Source: Aureimonas sp. AU22 (lineage in GTDB: Bacteria > Pseudomonadota > Alphaproteobacteria > Rhizobiales > Rhizobiaceae). Taken from it: a DNA stretch of 64,000 bases. This document shows positions 34,482 through 42,720 of the stretch, in pieces. The DNA lies in the NCBI RefSeq assembly GCF_001463745.1, contig NZ_BBWJ01000032.1, forward strand, positions 124,001 through 188,000, in the 5' to 3' direction. Position 1 is the stretch's first letter. The number at the start of each line of letters is the position of its first letter. The notes beneath the pieces are model-generated. The model searched no databases, was not told the origin of the DNA, and saw only the letters and a list, made by a program, of their open reading frames with translations. A program made the position numbers and the translations under genes.

Positions 34482-35674
34482 CGGGCAGCCTCCGCAGTCC
34501 GGGTCGCCGCGTCAGCGGTGATCGGCGTCACCGCGTCGCCATCGCGCACGAAGGTGCCGGCGAGCGACACGACGTCCTCGCCGGCCGCAAGATTCTCGGT
34601 GATCTCGACAACGTCGCCGGCCACGAGCCCGGTCTTCACCGTGCGGGTCTCGACATGTCCGTTCCTGACCACCTGGACGCGGGCGACGCCTTCGTCGGTG
34701 AGAACGGCCGTGCGCGCGATGACGACGCCTTCGGAGCGGGCCGTCTCGACGCTGCCGCGCGCAAACGAGCCCGAGCGCAGGTCGGGGGAGGGGGGAAGCG
34801 CCACGCGCACCCGGCCGAGCCGCGTCGCCTGATCGACCTTGGGCGAGACGAGGCGCACCTCGCCGGCAACCTCCGCCTCGCCGCCGGGCAGGCGGACGGT
34901 GGCGGGCTGGCCTTTCCGGATGCGGCCGAGCTGGGTCTCGCTGACCTCGGCGTCGAGCTCGATCAGCCCGTCGCGCGCGATCTCGAACAGGGGGCCGCCG
35001 GCGGCCGAGACGACGGCGCCGAGGCGCGCGTCGCGGGTGAGCACCAGCCCGTCGGTCGGCGCCTTGATCTCGGCCTTGGATCGGCGGAGATCGAGCGAGC
35101 GCTTGTCGGCCTCGGCCGCCGCGCGGTCGGCCTCGGCGAGCGCGATGCCCTGGCGCGCGGACGCAAGGCGCGCCGTCGCGGCGGAGGCCGCCGAGACGCG
35201 CTGGTCGAGGATGTCCTGGCCGACGATGCCCTTGGCCGAAAGCGCGCGCGTGCGCTGAAGGGCGTTGGCCGCTTCCGTCGCCGCCGACTGCGCTTCCTCC
35301 ACCAGGGCACCTGCCTGCGTGATCGCGGCGTCGGCGCGCGCGATCTGCGCGGTGGCGCGCACGAGATCGGCATCCACGAGATCGGTCGCGAGACGGGCGA
35401 GGACCTGGCCGGCCTTCACCCGGTCGCCCTCGTCCACCTCGAGCGACTCGATGCGCAGGCCCTCGACGTCGGCACCGACGCTCACCGTCTCGCGCGGGGT
35501 CAGCGTGCCCGTCACCGGGACGCTCGCGACGATGGATCGCCGCTCGGCCTTCACGACGCTGATCGAGGGAGGCGCCACGGCGGGCGCAACGGCGGGCGCC
35601 GGCTCCTGTGCGAAGGCGAGCTGCGCGGCGATCAGGGTCAGCGCGACGCCGAGAAGAAGGGAACGGGCGGACAT
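34478..35674 (-). CDS. RND efflux periplasmic adaptor (membrane-fusion) protein (398 aa)
   Basis: The ATG at 35674 gives a signal peptide (MSARSLLLGVALTLIAAQLA, cut near AFA-QE). The HlyD/AcrA layout follows: beta-barrel strand VPVTGTLTPRETVSVGADVE, lipoyl half motif VDEGDRVKAGQVLARL, an alpha-helical hairpin at about 105-195, the second lipoyl half (SKAEIKAPTDGLVLTRDARL), then barrel and membrane-proximal domains. It joins the RND pump to an outer-membrane channel, which is not encoded here. It is translationally coupled to the pump gene (ATGA) and downstream of tetR by 61 bp. Confidence 0.92.
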   Translation of the reverse strand: MSARSLLLGVALTLIAAQLAFAQEPAPAVAPAVAPPSISVVKAERRSIVASVPVTGTLTPRETVSVGADVEGLRIESLEVDEGDRVKAGQVLARLATDLVDADLVRATAQIARADAAITQAGALVEEAQSAATEAANALQRTRALSAKGIVGQDILDQRVSAASAATARLASARQGIALAEADRAAAEADKRSLDLRRSKAEIKAPTDGLVLTRDARLGAVVSAAGGPLFEIARDGLIELDAEVSETQLGRIRKGQPATVRLPGGEAEVAGEVRLVSPKVDQATRLGRVRVALPPSPDLRSGSFARGSVETARSEGVVIARTAVLTDEGVARVQVVRNGHVETRTVKTGLVAGDVVEITENLAAGEDVVSLAGTFVRDGDAVTPITADAATRTAEAAR

Positions 35675-35735
35675 GGCGGGCCTCCGGAAGGACGGGGCGG
35701 AATGGGGGAGGGAGCGGAGAAGGGCGCGCACGGGC

Positions 35736-36353
35736 TTAGACCTCGTCCATGCGAAGAAGCGCACGCACCACGCGCAGGAGATGCGGCTCGATACTGTCCA
35801 GCGCGACCTCGCGTTCGAACTGGAGCCGCATCATCAGTCCGTCGCCGAAGGCGAAGATCATGGTGAGGGCCACGGCGACATCGAGATCGGCCGGCACCTC
35901 GCCGCGCTCGCGCGCTTCCTCGATGGCCGTGCGCATGACGTCGCGCACCATGGTCTCGAGCTCGCAGAAGCGTTTGCCGACCGCCGTGTTGCGAAGGGAT
36001 TCGGAGCAGATCTCGACCATCAGCCCGCCGCTCTCCGGGTCGCGGGCGGAGGCGAGATACTCCATGGCGGTCGCGACCAGCCTGTCGGCGATGGAGCCGG
36101 GGCCGCGCATGCGCTCCATGCAGGCCACCGCGCCGACGCGCTCCTCGTCGGCGATCGCCTCGATGATCGCGTCCTTCGATGGAAAGTAGCGATAGAGCGC
36201 GCCGGGGCTCATCTGGGCCTCGGCGCAGATCTGCCCCATGGACGCACCATGGAACCCGGCCCGGGCGAAGCAGATCCGCGCCGCCGCGAGAATCTGGCGG
36301 CGTCGATCGTCGCTGGGTTGGGCGACCTGGACTGCGATGGCGGGAAGGGTCAC
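35736..36353 (-). CDS. TetR/AcrR-family transcriptional repressor (205 aa)
   Basis: The N-terminal HTH at about 15-62 reads RRRQILAAARICFARAGFHG, then SMGQICAEAQMSPGALYRYF and PSKDAIIEAI, the TetR pattern. The C-terminal helical ligand domain includes ESLRNTAVGKRFCELE, similar to the AcrR C-terminal group. It is the first gene of the tetR-adaptor-pump operon and has a perfect 12-bp palindrome 25 bp upstream of its start, so autorepression and repression of the pump are expected. The inducer is unknown. Confidence 0.92.
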   Translation of the reverse strand: MTLPAIAVQVAQPSDDRRRQILAAARICFARAGFHGASMGQICAEAQMSPGALYRYFPSKDAIIEAIADEERVGAVACMERMRGPGSIADRLVATAMEYLASARDPESGGLMVEICSESLRNTAVGKRFCELETMVRDVMRTAIEEARERGEVPADLDVAVALTMIFAFGDGLMMRLQFEREVALDSIEPHLLRVVRALLRMDEV

Positions 36354-36377
36354 GAACAGCCTCGGGCGTGTGAGAGC

Positions 36378-36389
36378 GAACGATCGTTC
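36378..36389. promoter_or_regulatory. TetR operator candidate upstream of the efflux operon
   Basis: GAACGATCGTTC is a perfect palindrome, with partial outer symmetry (GAGA..TCTC). It lies 25-36 bp upstream of the tetR start. The position fits autorepression. Confidence 0.6.
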
Positions 36390-36454
36390 TCATACGGTGC
36401 CACGTTCAATTTGTCGAGAGCCTCGTCCGATCCGAACCATCAATGGGACGGGTT

Positions 36455-36727
36455 CTAGGTATTGGCCACGTCGTTGGCCGGGCGCGGCATGCGAAGCCGC
36501 GGAGGGGTCCATTCCGCCCGGAAGGCAGCCAGCACGTCCTGTGCCCGTGGGCGGCGACTCACCACCGCCTCGAGAATCGGCCGGTTCAGGACCGACAGCG
36601 ATTGAAGGATGCGAGCATCCGGCACGGCGTGGGCGGCTTCGCCTTTCGCGTCCGCGTACGGCATCTCGGCCGGACCGCTGGTGCGGTCCTCGGTCCGGGA
36701 CGTGTCGGGGAAGCGCAGGATGTTCAT
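36455..36727 (-). CDS. Small hypothetical protein (90 aa)
   Basis: The frame begins MNILRFPDTSRTEDRTSGPA and continues with a helical, R/P-rich half (ILQSLSVLNRPILEAVVSRR, WTPPRLRMPRPANDVANT). Nothing better than a weak purine patch precedes the ATG. The larger frame up to 37642 overlaps ffh and is a shadow. The rhizobial-style coding bias and the lack of a competing frame make it plausible. No known domain is seen. Confidence 0.45.
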   Translation of the reverse strand: MNILRFPDTSRTEDRTSGPAEMPYADAKGEAAHAVPDARILQSLSVLNRPILEAVVSRRPRAQDVLAAFRAEWTPPRLRMPRPANDVANT

Positions 36728-37103
36728 CGGGCCGTCGACTGCATTGCCGCCAGGCCGGAGGGTGGTGGCCTGGGTCTTCACCCTCAGCCTTACGCGAGGA
36801 TGCTGAAGAGAGTGTTGGGAAAGGTGCTTAACGGAATGCTTTTGCGGGGCTTTCCGCGCCCCGCGACAGGTGCGGGCGCTTGACATGGCGCCGCCGGACT
36901 GTTTCAAGCACCCGATCCAGCGTTCGATCTTCCGTCCGCGACCCGCCGACCGTGCCCCTTGGCTCCCAAGCCGCACGGAGGTCACCATCCGCCAGCGAGT
37001 GTCGCCCGCGGATGCGTTTCCGTTTGGCGCCGCGGTTCGGCTTGGATCGGATGCGACGAGTTCCCATTCTTTCGGGCGACCGGAAGGACAAGGAAGACGC
37101 CTG
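36728..37103. other. 376-bp region upstream of ffh, no gene supported
   Basis: It should contain the promoter of the ffh-rpsP cluster. The frame that extends ffh upstream to 36870 is not conserved-looking. I see no clear promoter boxes or RNA structure. Confidence 0.4.
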
Positions 37104-38663
37104 ATGTTTGAATCCCTCCAGGACCGCCTCGGGTCCATCCTGAACGGCCTTACCGGCCGCGGTGCCTTGTCCGACGGCGACGTCGCGGCGGCGCTGCGCG
37201 AGGTGCGTCGCGCGCTTCTGGAGGCGGACGTCTCGCTGGAGGTCGTGCGCTCCTTCACCGACCGCGTGCGCGAGAAGGCGGTGGGCGCCCAGATCGTCAA
37301 GTCGATCAAGCCCGGCCAGATGGTCGTCAAGATCGTCCACGACGAGCTGGTGGCGACGCTGGGCTCGGAAGGGGTCGCGATCGACCTCAACGCGCCCGCC
37401 CCCGTCACGATCATGATGGTCGGCCTCCAGGGGTCGGGCAAGACCACGACCACCGGCAAGATCGCCAAGCGGCTGACGGAGCGCCAGAAGAAGCGCGTCC
37501 TCATGGCCTCGCTCGACACGCGCCGCCCGGCCGCGCAGGAACAGCTGCGCGTTCTCGGCGAGCAGACCGGCGTCGCGACGCTGCCGATCATCGCCGGCCA
37601 GGGTCCGGTCGAGATCGCGAGCCGCGCCTCCCAGGCCGCCAAGCTCGGCGGCTACGACGTCCTGATCCTCGACACGGCCGGCCGCACGCATATCGACGAG
37701 CCGCTGATGCAGGAGATGGCGGAGATCAAGGCCGCCACCCGCCCGCACGAGATCCTGCTCGTTGCCGACAGCCTCACCGGTCAGGACGCCGTCAACCTCG
37801 CCCGCTCCTTCGACGAGCGCGTCGGCATCTCCGGCCTCGTCCTTACCCGCGTCGACGGCGACGGGCGCGGCGGCGCGGCGCTGTCCATGCGCGCCGTCAC
37901 CGGCAAGCCGATCAAGCTGATCGGCACCGGCGAGAAGATGGACGCGCTGGAGGAATTCCATCCCGGCCGCATCGCCGACCGCATCCTCGGCATGGGCGAC
38001 ATCGTCAGCCTCGTCGAGAAGGCGGCCGAGAACATCGACGCGGAACAGGCCGCGGCGATGGCCAAGAAGATGCAGTCGGGCAAGTTCGACCTCGACGATC
38101 TCGCCGCTCAGATCGGCCAGATGCAGAAGCTCGGCGGCATGGGCGGCGTGATGGGCATGATGCCCGGCATGGCCAAGATGAAGGACCAGATCGCCGCCGC
38201 CGGCATGGACGACAAGCTCCTGAAGCGCCAGCTCGCGATCATCTCCTCGATGACGAAGTGGGAACGCGCCAACCCGGACCAACTGAAGCATTCGCGGAAA
38301 AAACGGATCGCGGCCGGCTCGGGGACCGATTCCGCCGACATCAACAAGCTCCTCAAGATGCATCGCCAGATGGCCGATATGATGAAGGCGATGGGCGGCA
38401 AGGGCGGCAAGGGCGCCGGCATCATGGGCAAGCTCATGGGGGGGCTTGGGCAGAAGATGGGCCTGCCCGGCGGCATGGGCGGCGGGATGCCGGACCTGTC
38501 GAAGATGGACCCCAAGCAACTCGAGGAGATGGCCAAAGCCATGCAGAAGGGCGGGCTCGGCAGCCTGCCCGGCGGCCTGCCGCCCGGCCTTGGGAACGGC
38601 GGGCTTCCGGGCCTTCCCGGCGGCGGCTTCCCCGGACTTCCCGGCCTCGGCCGGAAGAAATAA
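37104..38663 (+). CDS. ffh: Signal recognition particle protein Ffh (519 aa)
   Basis: The ATG at 37104 (MFESLQDRLGSILNGLTGRG) has GGAAGA upstream. The N domain spans about 1-90, and the GTPase G domain has GLQGSGKTTTTGK near 107, DTRRPAA near 138, DTAGR near 191 and the TRVDG motif. The M domain (about 300-450) is methionine-rich and carries the SRP-RNA-binding DQLKHSRKKRI segment. The last 60 residues are an extended G/L/P-rich tail (GGLPPGLGNGGLPGLPGG). It targets inner-membrane proteins co-translationally to FtsY. It is 88 bp upstream of rpsP. Confidence 0.97.
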   Translation: MFESLQDRLGSILNGLTGRGALSDGDVAAALREVRRALLEADVSLEVVRSFTDRVREKAVGAQIVKSIKPGQMVVKIVHDELVATLGSEGVAIDLNAPAPVTIMMVGLQGSGKTTTTGKIAKRLTERQKKRVLMASLDTRRPAAQEQLRVLGEQTGVATLPIIAGQGPVEIASRASQAAKLGGYDVLILDTAGRTHIDEPLMQEMAEIKAATRPHEILLVADSLTGQDAVNLARSFDERVGISGLVLTRVDGDGRGGAALSMRAVTGKPIKLIGTGEKMDALEEFHPGRIADRILGMGDIVSLVEKAAENIDAEQAAAMAKKMQSGKFDLDDLAAQIGQMQKLGGMGGVMGMMPGMAKMKDQIAAAGMDDKLLKRQLAIISSMTKWERANPDQLKHSRKKRIAAGSGTDSADINKLLKMHRQMADMMKAMGGKGGKGAGIMGKLMGGLGQKMGLPGGMGGGMPDLSKMDPKQLEEMAKAMQKGGLGSLPGGLPPGLGNGGLPGLPGGGFPGLPGLGRKK

Positions 38664-38750
38664 GGGCCTCGGCCCGGACCACCTGAAACCCGACGGCGCG
38701 ACACTCCAAGAAGGCGCCGCGACAAGACAAGAACCAGAAGGAAGACCAAG

Positions 38751-39164
38751 ATGCCCCTGAAGATGCGCCTTGCCCGTGCCGGCTCCAAGAAGCGCCCCTA
38801 CTACCACGTCGTCGTCGCCGACGCCCGCTCGCCGCGCGACGGCCGCTTCATCGAGACGGTCGGCTCGTGGAACCCGATGCTCCCGAAGGATGCCGAGCGC
38901 GTCACGCTGAAGGAAGACCGCATCAAGCATTGGCTCGGCGAGGGCGCGCAGCCCACCGACCGCGTGCTCCGCTTCCTCGACAAGGCCGGCATCGCGAACC
39001 GTCCGACCCGCGCCAACCCGACCAAGGGCCTGCCGGGCAAGAAGGCGCAGGAGCGCGAGGCCGAGCGCAAGCAGCGCGAGGAAGACGCCCGCGAGGCGGC
39101 CGAGAAGGCCGCTGCCGAGAAGGCCGGCGCGCAGGACGAGGGCACCGAGGCCTCGGCCGAGTAA
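38751..39164 (+). CDS. rpsP: 30S ribosomal protein S16 with charged C-terminal extension (137 aa)
   Basis: The S16 core occupies residues 1-80: [20 protein letters not shown], then [14 protein letters not shown] and [19 protein letters not shown] lysine/glutamate/alanine-rich tail of about 50 residues follows, common in alphaproteobacteria. GAAGGAAGA precedes the start. It is a structural protein of the small subunit. A terminator hairpin lies 33 bp downstream, before rimM. Confidence 0.97.
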   Translation: MPLKMRLARAGSKKRPYYHVVVADARSPRDGRFIETVGSWNPMLPKDAERVTLKEDRIKHWLGEGAQPTDRVLRFLDKAGIANRPTRANPTKGLPGKKAQEREAERKQREEDAREAAEKAAAEKAGAQDEGTEASAE

Positions 39165-39196
39165 GGCCTTCCCCTCGTATCATGCGAAATCGGAAG

Positions 39197-39227
39197 CGGC
39201 GTCCCGAATGTTCCGGGGCGCCGTTTT
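39197..39227 (+). terminator. Rho-independent terminator after rpsP
   Basis: A 10-bp stem (39197-39206 with 39214-39223, one T-G pair) has a 7-nt loop and is followed by TTTT. It separates rpsP from rimM, so rimM may be attenuated or have its own promoter. Confidence 0.7.
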
Positions 39228-39327
39228 CGTGTCGGCGGTTCCCACCCGCTTGACGGAACCCTCCGTACGGGCGACTGACGCCCTGGCAACAGCCTTGGCC
39301 CATCTCTTCACGACTGGAACCTCGATC

Positions 39328-39870
39328 GTGACCGACCCGACCGACGACCGCGTTCTCCTTGCCGTCATCGGCGGTGCCCACGGCATCAAGGGCGAGGTGC
39401 GGGTGCGCTCCTTCACGGCCGATCCGGAGGATGTCGGAGCCTACGGCCCGCTCGTCGATGCGATGGGCCGTCGCTACACGGTCGCCTCGGCCCGGCTTCA
39501 GAAGAACGTCGTCGTGGTCCGGTTCAAGGAGGTCGCGGACCGCAACGCCGCCGAGCTTCTCAACGGAACCGAACTCTTCGTGGACCGTGCCGCCCTTCCC
39601 GCGGAAGGGGAGGACGAGTTCTACCAGGCCGACCTCGTGGGGCTCGTCGCCCGGCTCTTGGACGGCACCGTGATCGGCGAGGTGGTGGCCTTTCACGATT
39701 TCGGCGCGGGCGACATCCTGGAAATCGCGCCCGACGGGGGCGCCAGCGTCATGATTCCCTTCACCGAAGCCGCGGTGCCGGAAGTCGATCTCGACCTCGG
39801 CTTCATCCTCGTGGAGCCCACGGCGGCGGGGCTCGTGCCGGCTGACGCGGACGCGCCGCGCGAGGAATGA
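39328..39870 (+). CDS. rimM: 16S rRNA processing protein RimM (180 aa)
   Basis: I chose the GTG start at 39328 because GGAAC lies eight bases before it and the resulting length matches E. coli RimM (182). The N-terminal RimM barrel begins RVLLAVIGGAHGIKGEVRVR. The PRC-barrel follows with DEFYQADLVGLVARLLDG and EVVAFHDFGAGDILEI. It helps mature the 3' domain of 16S rRNA and binds S19. The usual neighbour trmD does not follow. A 340-aa unknown gene comes next. Confidence 0.93.
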   Translation: MTDPTDDRVLLAVIGGAHGIKGEVRVRSFTADPEDVGAYGPLVDAMGRRYTVASARLQKNVVVVRFKEVADRNAAELLNGTELFVDRAALPAEGEDEFYQADLVGLVARLLDGTVIGEVVAFHDFGAGDILEIAPDGGASVMIPFTEAAVPEVDLDLGFILVEPTAAGLVPADADAPREE

Positions 39871-39954
39871 GGCGCCGACGGACTCCTGCCCTGTTTGAAG
39901 GATAGAGGGATCCGAATCGCCTGAACCTGCCGGGCCTTGGAAGGAGCGACGCGC

Positions 39955-40977
39955 ATGACGCACGGCACCGACGACCCGGCCGAACGGAAGGCGGGTGGCG
40001 AGGTCCCCGAAACGCCAGCGGAGCCGGAAGGGGACACCGCCCCGCCACCCATCCCGCCGCCCGCACCCGCGACACAGGCGGAGACGGGCGTGGAGCCGCC
40101 CGCCGAATCGGACGCCGCACCGGCCGTCGAGGCGTCGCCGTCCGCACCGTCGCGATGGGACGCGGCGAGCGAAGCGGCGAACCTCGATCGATCCGTCCGG
40201 CGCGCGGAATACGGCGAGGGCGGGGTTACCGGCGCCCTGCGCGTCGTGGTCCTCGTTCTCCTTGCCGGTGGGGCGCTCTATGCCGGGCTCATGGCGGTCC
40301 GGCCCGATGGCGAGGAGCCGTTGGTCACCGTTCGCGCGCCGCGTGTGGTGGAAACACGATCCGTGCCGGCGGAGCCCGTCCCCACACCCCAGGCGCTCAC
40401 CGTGCAGCGGTTCGCCGGCCTGCGCGATCTCGATCTGCGCGGTCACCAGCCCCGTTTCGTGCGTCTCGTGCCGGAGGCGCCGGAGGCTGTGTGCGAAACG
40501 TTCCGCCAGGCGGGATGGTCGACCGACGGCTGGCAGGCGAGCCCGCTCGGCGAGATGCAGGAGTGCGTCGCCGAGCGCTCTTTCGGGGACTCGCGGAAGG
40601 TGGGAGGCTTTGCCGTCCTGCGCGGCGGCGAGACGCTTTCGGAACTTCGCGTCAAGCTGAACTTCGTCGACCCCAGCGGTCGCGACGCAGCGGCCCGCGA
40701 TGTCGCCAAGCTGATCACGACGCTGTTCGACCGTTGGCGCTGGGACGGTGGGCAGGCCCTCGGAGACCGGATCGCGGCCCTTGAGCCGTTCAAGGCGACC
40801 ATGCTCGACACGAGGGTGATCCTCATGCGCGAGCACGGGGATGTCGAGCGCTGGAACCTGTCCTTGCGCTTCCCCAGCCCACCGAAGCCGCCGGAAGCCG
40901 AACCACCGGCCCGCACCCTCGCCGACATCGGCGCGATGGCCGGCGAGCCGTCCGCGGGGAGCCGAACCCCTCGTTGA
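39955..40977 (+). CDS. Hypothetical single-pass membrane protein with Pro-rich N-terminus (340 aa)
   Basis: The ATG at 39955 has AAGGAG about eight bases upstream. Residues 1-75 are rich in P, A and E and probably cytoplasmic and disordered. One membrane helix (ALRVVVLVLLAGGALYAGLM) lies near 92-111. The rest is periplasmic, with a conserved-looking domain (LRDLDLRGHQPRFVRLVPEA, CETFRQAGWSTDGWQASPLG, LRVKLNFVDPSGRDAAARDV). It may belong to one of the uncharacterised Rhizobiales DUF families. It has the topology of TonB-like or cell-envelope scaffolding proteins, but no known motif. Its place after rimM, where trmD normally lies, is odd. Confidence 0.75.
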   Translation: MTHGTDDPAERKAGGEVPETPAEPEGDTAPPPIPPPAPATQAETGVEPPAESDAAPAVEASPSAPSRWDAASEAANLDRSVRRAEYGEGGVTGALRVVVLVLLAGGALYAGLMAVRPDGEEPLVTVRAPRVVETRSVPAEPVPTPQALTVQRFAGLRDLDLRGHQPRFVRLVPEAPEAVCETFRQAGWSTDGWQASPLGEMQECVAERSFGDSRKVGGFAVLRGGETLSELRVKLNFVDPSGRDAAARDVAKLITTLFDRWRWDGGQALGDRIAALEPFKATMLDTRVILMREHGDVERWNLSLRFPSPPKPPEAEPPARTLADIGAMAGEPSAGSRTPR

Positions 40978-41080
40978 TCACCGAAGGCTGACGCCGGCTA
41001 ACCCAGCCGCACCGTGTCGGCTGACGGGGGCGGCTGTCGGCGCCGTTGCCGTTCCGCCGGCCGGTGGCAGGACACCTGTT

Positions 41081-42070
41081 CTACAGGGTGTTGCGGCGCC
41101 CGAGCGCTTCTTCCCAGTCCAACGCATGGCGCACGATCAGGGGCAGGTCGTCGTAGCGGGGCTCCCACCCGAAGCGCTGCCGGGCAAGGGTCGCATCGGC
41201 GACGATGGCGCTGGCGTCGCCCGGCCGACGGCCGGTCATTCGCACGTCGAAGTCGCGACCCACGACCTGCCGCACCGTATCCAGCACCTCGAGCACCGAA
41301 TAGCCGTGGCCATAGCCGCAATTGGCGATCACGGACGTGCCGCCGGCGCGCAGGTAGTCGAGGGCCCGGCGATGGGCGGCGGCGAGATCGGAGACGTGGA
41401 TGTAGTCGCGCACGCAGGTGCCGTCCGGCGTGTCGTAGTCGTTGCCGAAGACCTGGAGGAAGGGTCGCTTGCCGAGCGCCGTCTCGCTCGCGACCTTGAT
41501 GAGATGCGTCGCCCCCTTGGTGGATTGTCCGGCGCGCCCCTTCGGATCGGCGCCCGCCACGTTGAAGTAGCGCAGCGCCGCGAAGGTGAGGGGATGGGCG
41601 GCCGCCGTGTCGCGCAGCATCAGCTCCGTCATCCACTTCGACGTGCCGTAGGGTGATTCCGGAGCGGGAGCTTGAGTCTCGGGCACCGGCATGGTCTTCG
41701 GCGAGCCGTAGACCGCGGCCGTGGACGAGAAGATGAAATGCTTCACCCCGCCTGTCACCGCCGCCTCGATGAGCGCGCGCGAGGCCACGGTGTTGTTGAG
41801 ATAGTATCCGAGCGGGTCGGCGACCGATTCCGGCACCACGATCGAGCCGGCGAAATGGATGATCTCGCTGATGCCTTTCTCGGCGATCAGCCGGGAGACG
41901 AGAGCCGTGTCGGCGATGTCGCCGACCACGAGTTCCGCCTCGGGCGCCACCGCCCATTCGAAGCCGGTGGACAGGCGATCGAGCACGACCACGCGTTCGC
42001 CGGCGTCGACGAGGTCCCAAACCATGTGGCTGCCGATATAGCCGGCGCCGCCGGTGACGAGTACCGTCAT
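41081..42070 (-). CDS. galE: UDP-glucose 4-epimerase GalE (329 aa)
   Basis: This is an extended short-chain dehydrogenase. The NAD-binding GGAGYIG begins at residue 7, and the catalytic serine and YxxxK are in FSSTAAVYG and SPYGTSKWM. RYFNVAGAD and VRDYIHVSDLAAAH are typical of GalE. It interconverts UDP-glucose and UDP-galactose for envelope polysaccharides. It is the last gene before a 103-bp gap on the minus strand and has no operon partner. An inverted repeat (TTTCGC-N4-GCGAAA) lies 69 bp upstream. Confidence 0.95.
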   Translation of the reverse strand: MTVLVTGGAGYIGSHMVWDLVDAGERVVVLDRLSTGFEWAVAPEAELVVGDIADTALVSRLIAEKGISEIIHFAGSIVVPESVADPLGYYLNNTVASRALIEAAVTGGVKHFIFSSTAAVYGSPKTMPVPETQAPAPESPYGTSKWMTELMLRDTAAAHPLTFAALRYFNVAGADPKGRAGQSTKGATHLIKVASETALGKRPFLQVFGNDYDTPDGTCVRDYIHVSDLAAAHRRALDYLRAGGTSVIANCGYGHGYSVLEVLDTVRQVVGRDFDVRMTGRRPGDASAIVADATLARQRFGWEPRYDDLPLIVRHALDWEEALGRRNTL

Positions 42071-42138
42071 GAATGATCCCTCTGCGATCCTGGGGCCGAA
42101 CGGGCCCGAGCGCGGCGGATGCTACCTCCCGCAGATTG

Positions 42139-42154
42139 TTTCGCAAGTGCGAAA
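42139..42154. promoter_or_regulatory. Inverted repeat upstream of galE, possible operator
   Basis: TTTCGC-AAGT-GCGAAA is a perfect dyad 69-84 bp upstream of the galE start. A regulator site is plausible. The protein is unknown. Confidence 0.3.
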
Positions 42155-42435
42155 GCGTCCAGCCTTCTCGATCCCATGCGGTATGGAAACCGAACCCTTC
42201 CGGCGGCGATGCCGTTGGACGACGCGATGGCGCCAACGCGGTTTCATGATTCAACCGCGCAACGACCGCGGAGCGCAGGTACACCGGCCCTTGCCGTCTT
42301 CGGGTGCACCCCCTGTCGCTGATGGTCGAGACAGCGAGGCTTGTTCGAGGACTTCTTCAAGGGGCGTCACGTTTGCCCACCTTGCAGAGTGCGTGTCGGT
42401 GTGAAGGGAAAGGCCCGGAAAGCCCACCCAGGAGT

Positions 42436-42484
42436 TTGCGGAGGTGCAGGGAACGGCGAGAACGACCGTTCCCCGTGCACGCAA
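42436..42484 (+). ncRNA. Candidate structured RNA: long interrupted hairpin
   Basis: TTGC pairs with GCAA, GTGCA with TGCAC and GGGAACGG with CCGTTCCC around a 9-nt loop, giving about 17 pairs with two small internal loops. It sits in a 650-bp gene-free region. Which strand is transcribed is unknown, and a DNA-level palindrome is the alternative. Confidence 0.35.
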
Positions 42485-42720
42485 CCGCATTCGGCCGCGA
42501 GCGGGGGACAACCGGGTCCTGCCAAGTCGCCGTTCGCGCAGACTGACAGTGTGGGGGGGGCATCGGCGCTGTCGCCCGCGACATCATCGCGTCGATGACT
42601 GCTGCGCATCAGATGGTCCGAAGGGCCTTCGCCACGGGCAGAAAACACCGACGGACGACCGGGCTTCCCAGCCCTCAGCCGTCCGTCCACTGCAGTGTCA
42701 TTCGCCCGTCGGGGATCCGA

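Larger units (their letters stand above)
42071..42720. other. 650-bp gene-free region with a long hairpin
   Basis: All frames here look random. The region holds an inverted repeat (42139-42154), a strong interrupted hairpin (42436-42484) and a G8 run (42553-42560). It could contain a small RNA gene or the galE promoter. No known RNA family was recognised. Confidence 0.45.

Noticed and set aside
31782..34832. A 1016-aa plus-strand frame opposite the RND pump
   Set aside because: It is a shadow. The sense strand has the complete RND motifs and start/stop coupling with its neighbour.
42251..42690. Several small frames in the galE-protease gap
   Set aside because: Overlapping frames on both strands have similar random-looking composition and no ribosome binding sites.
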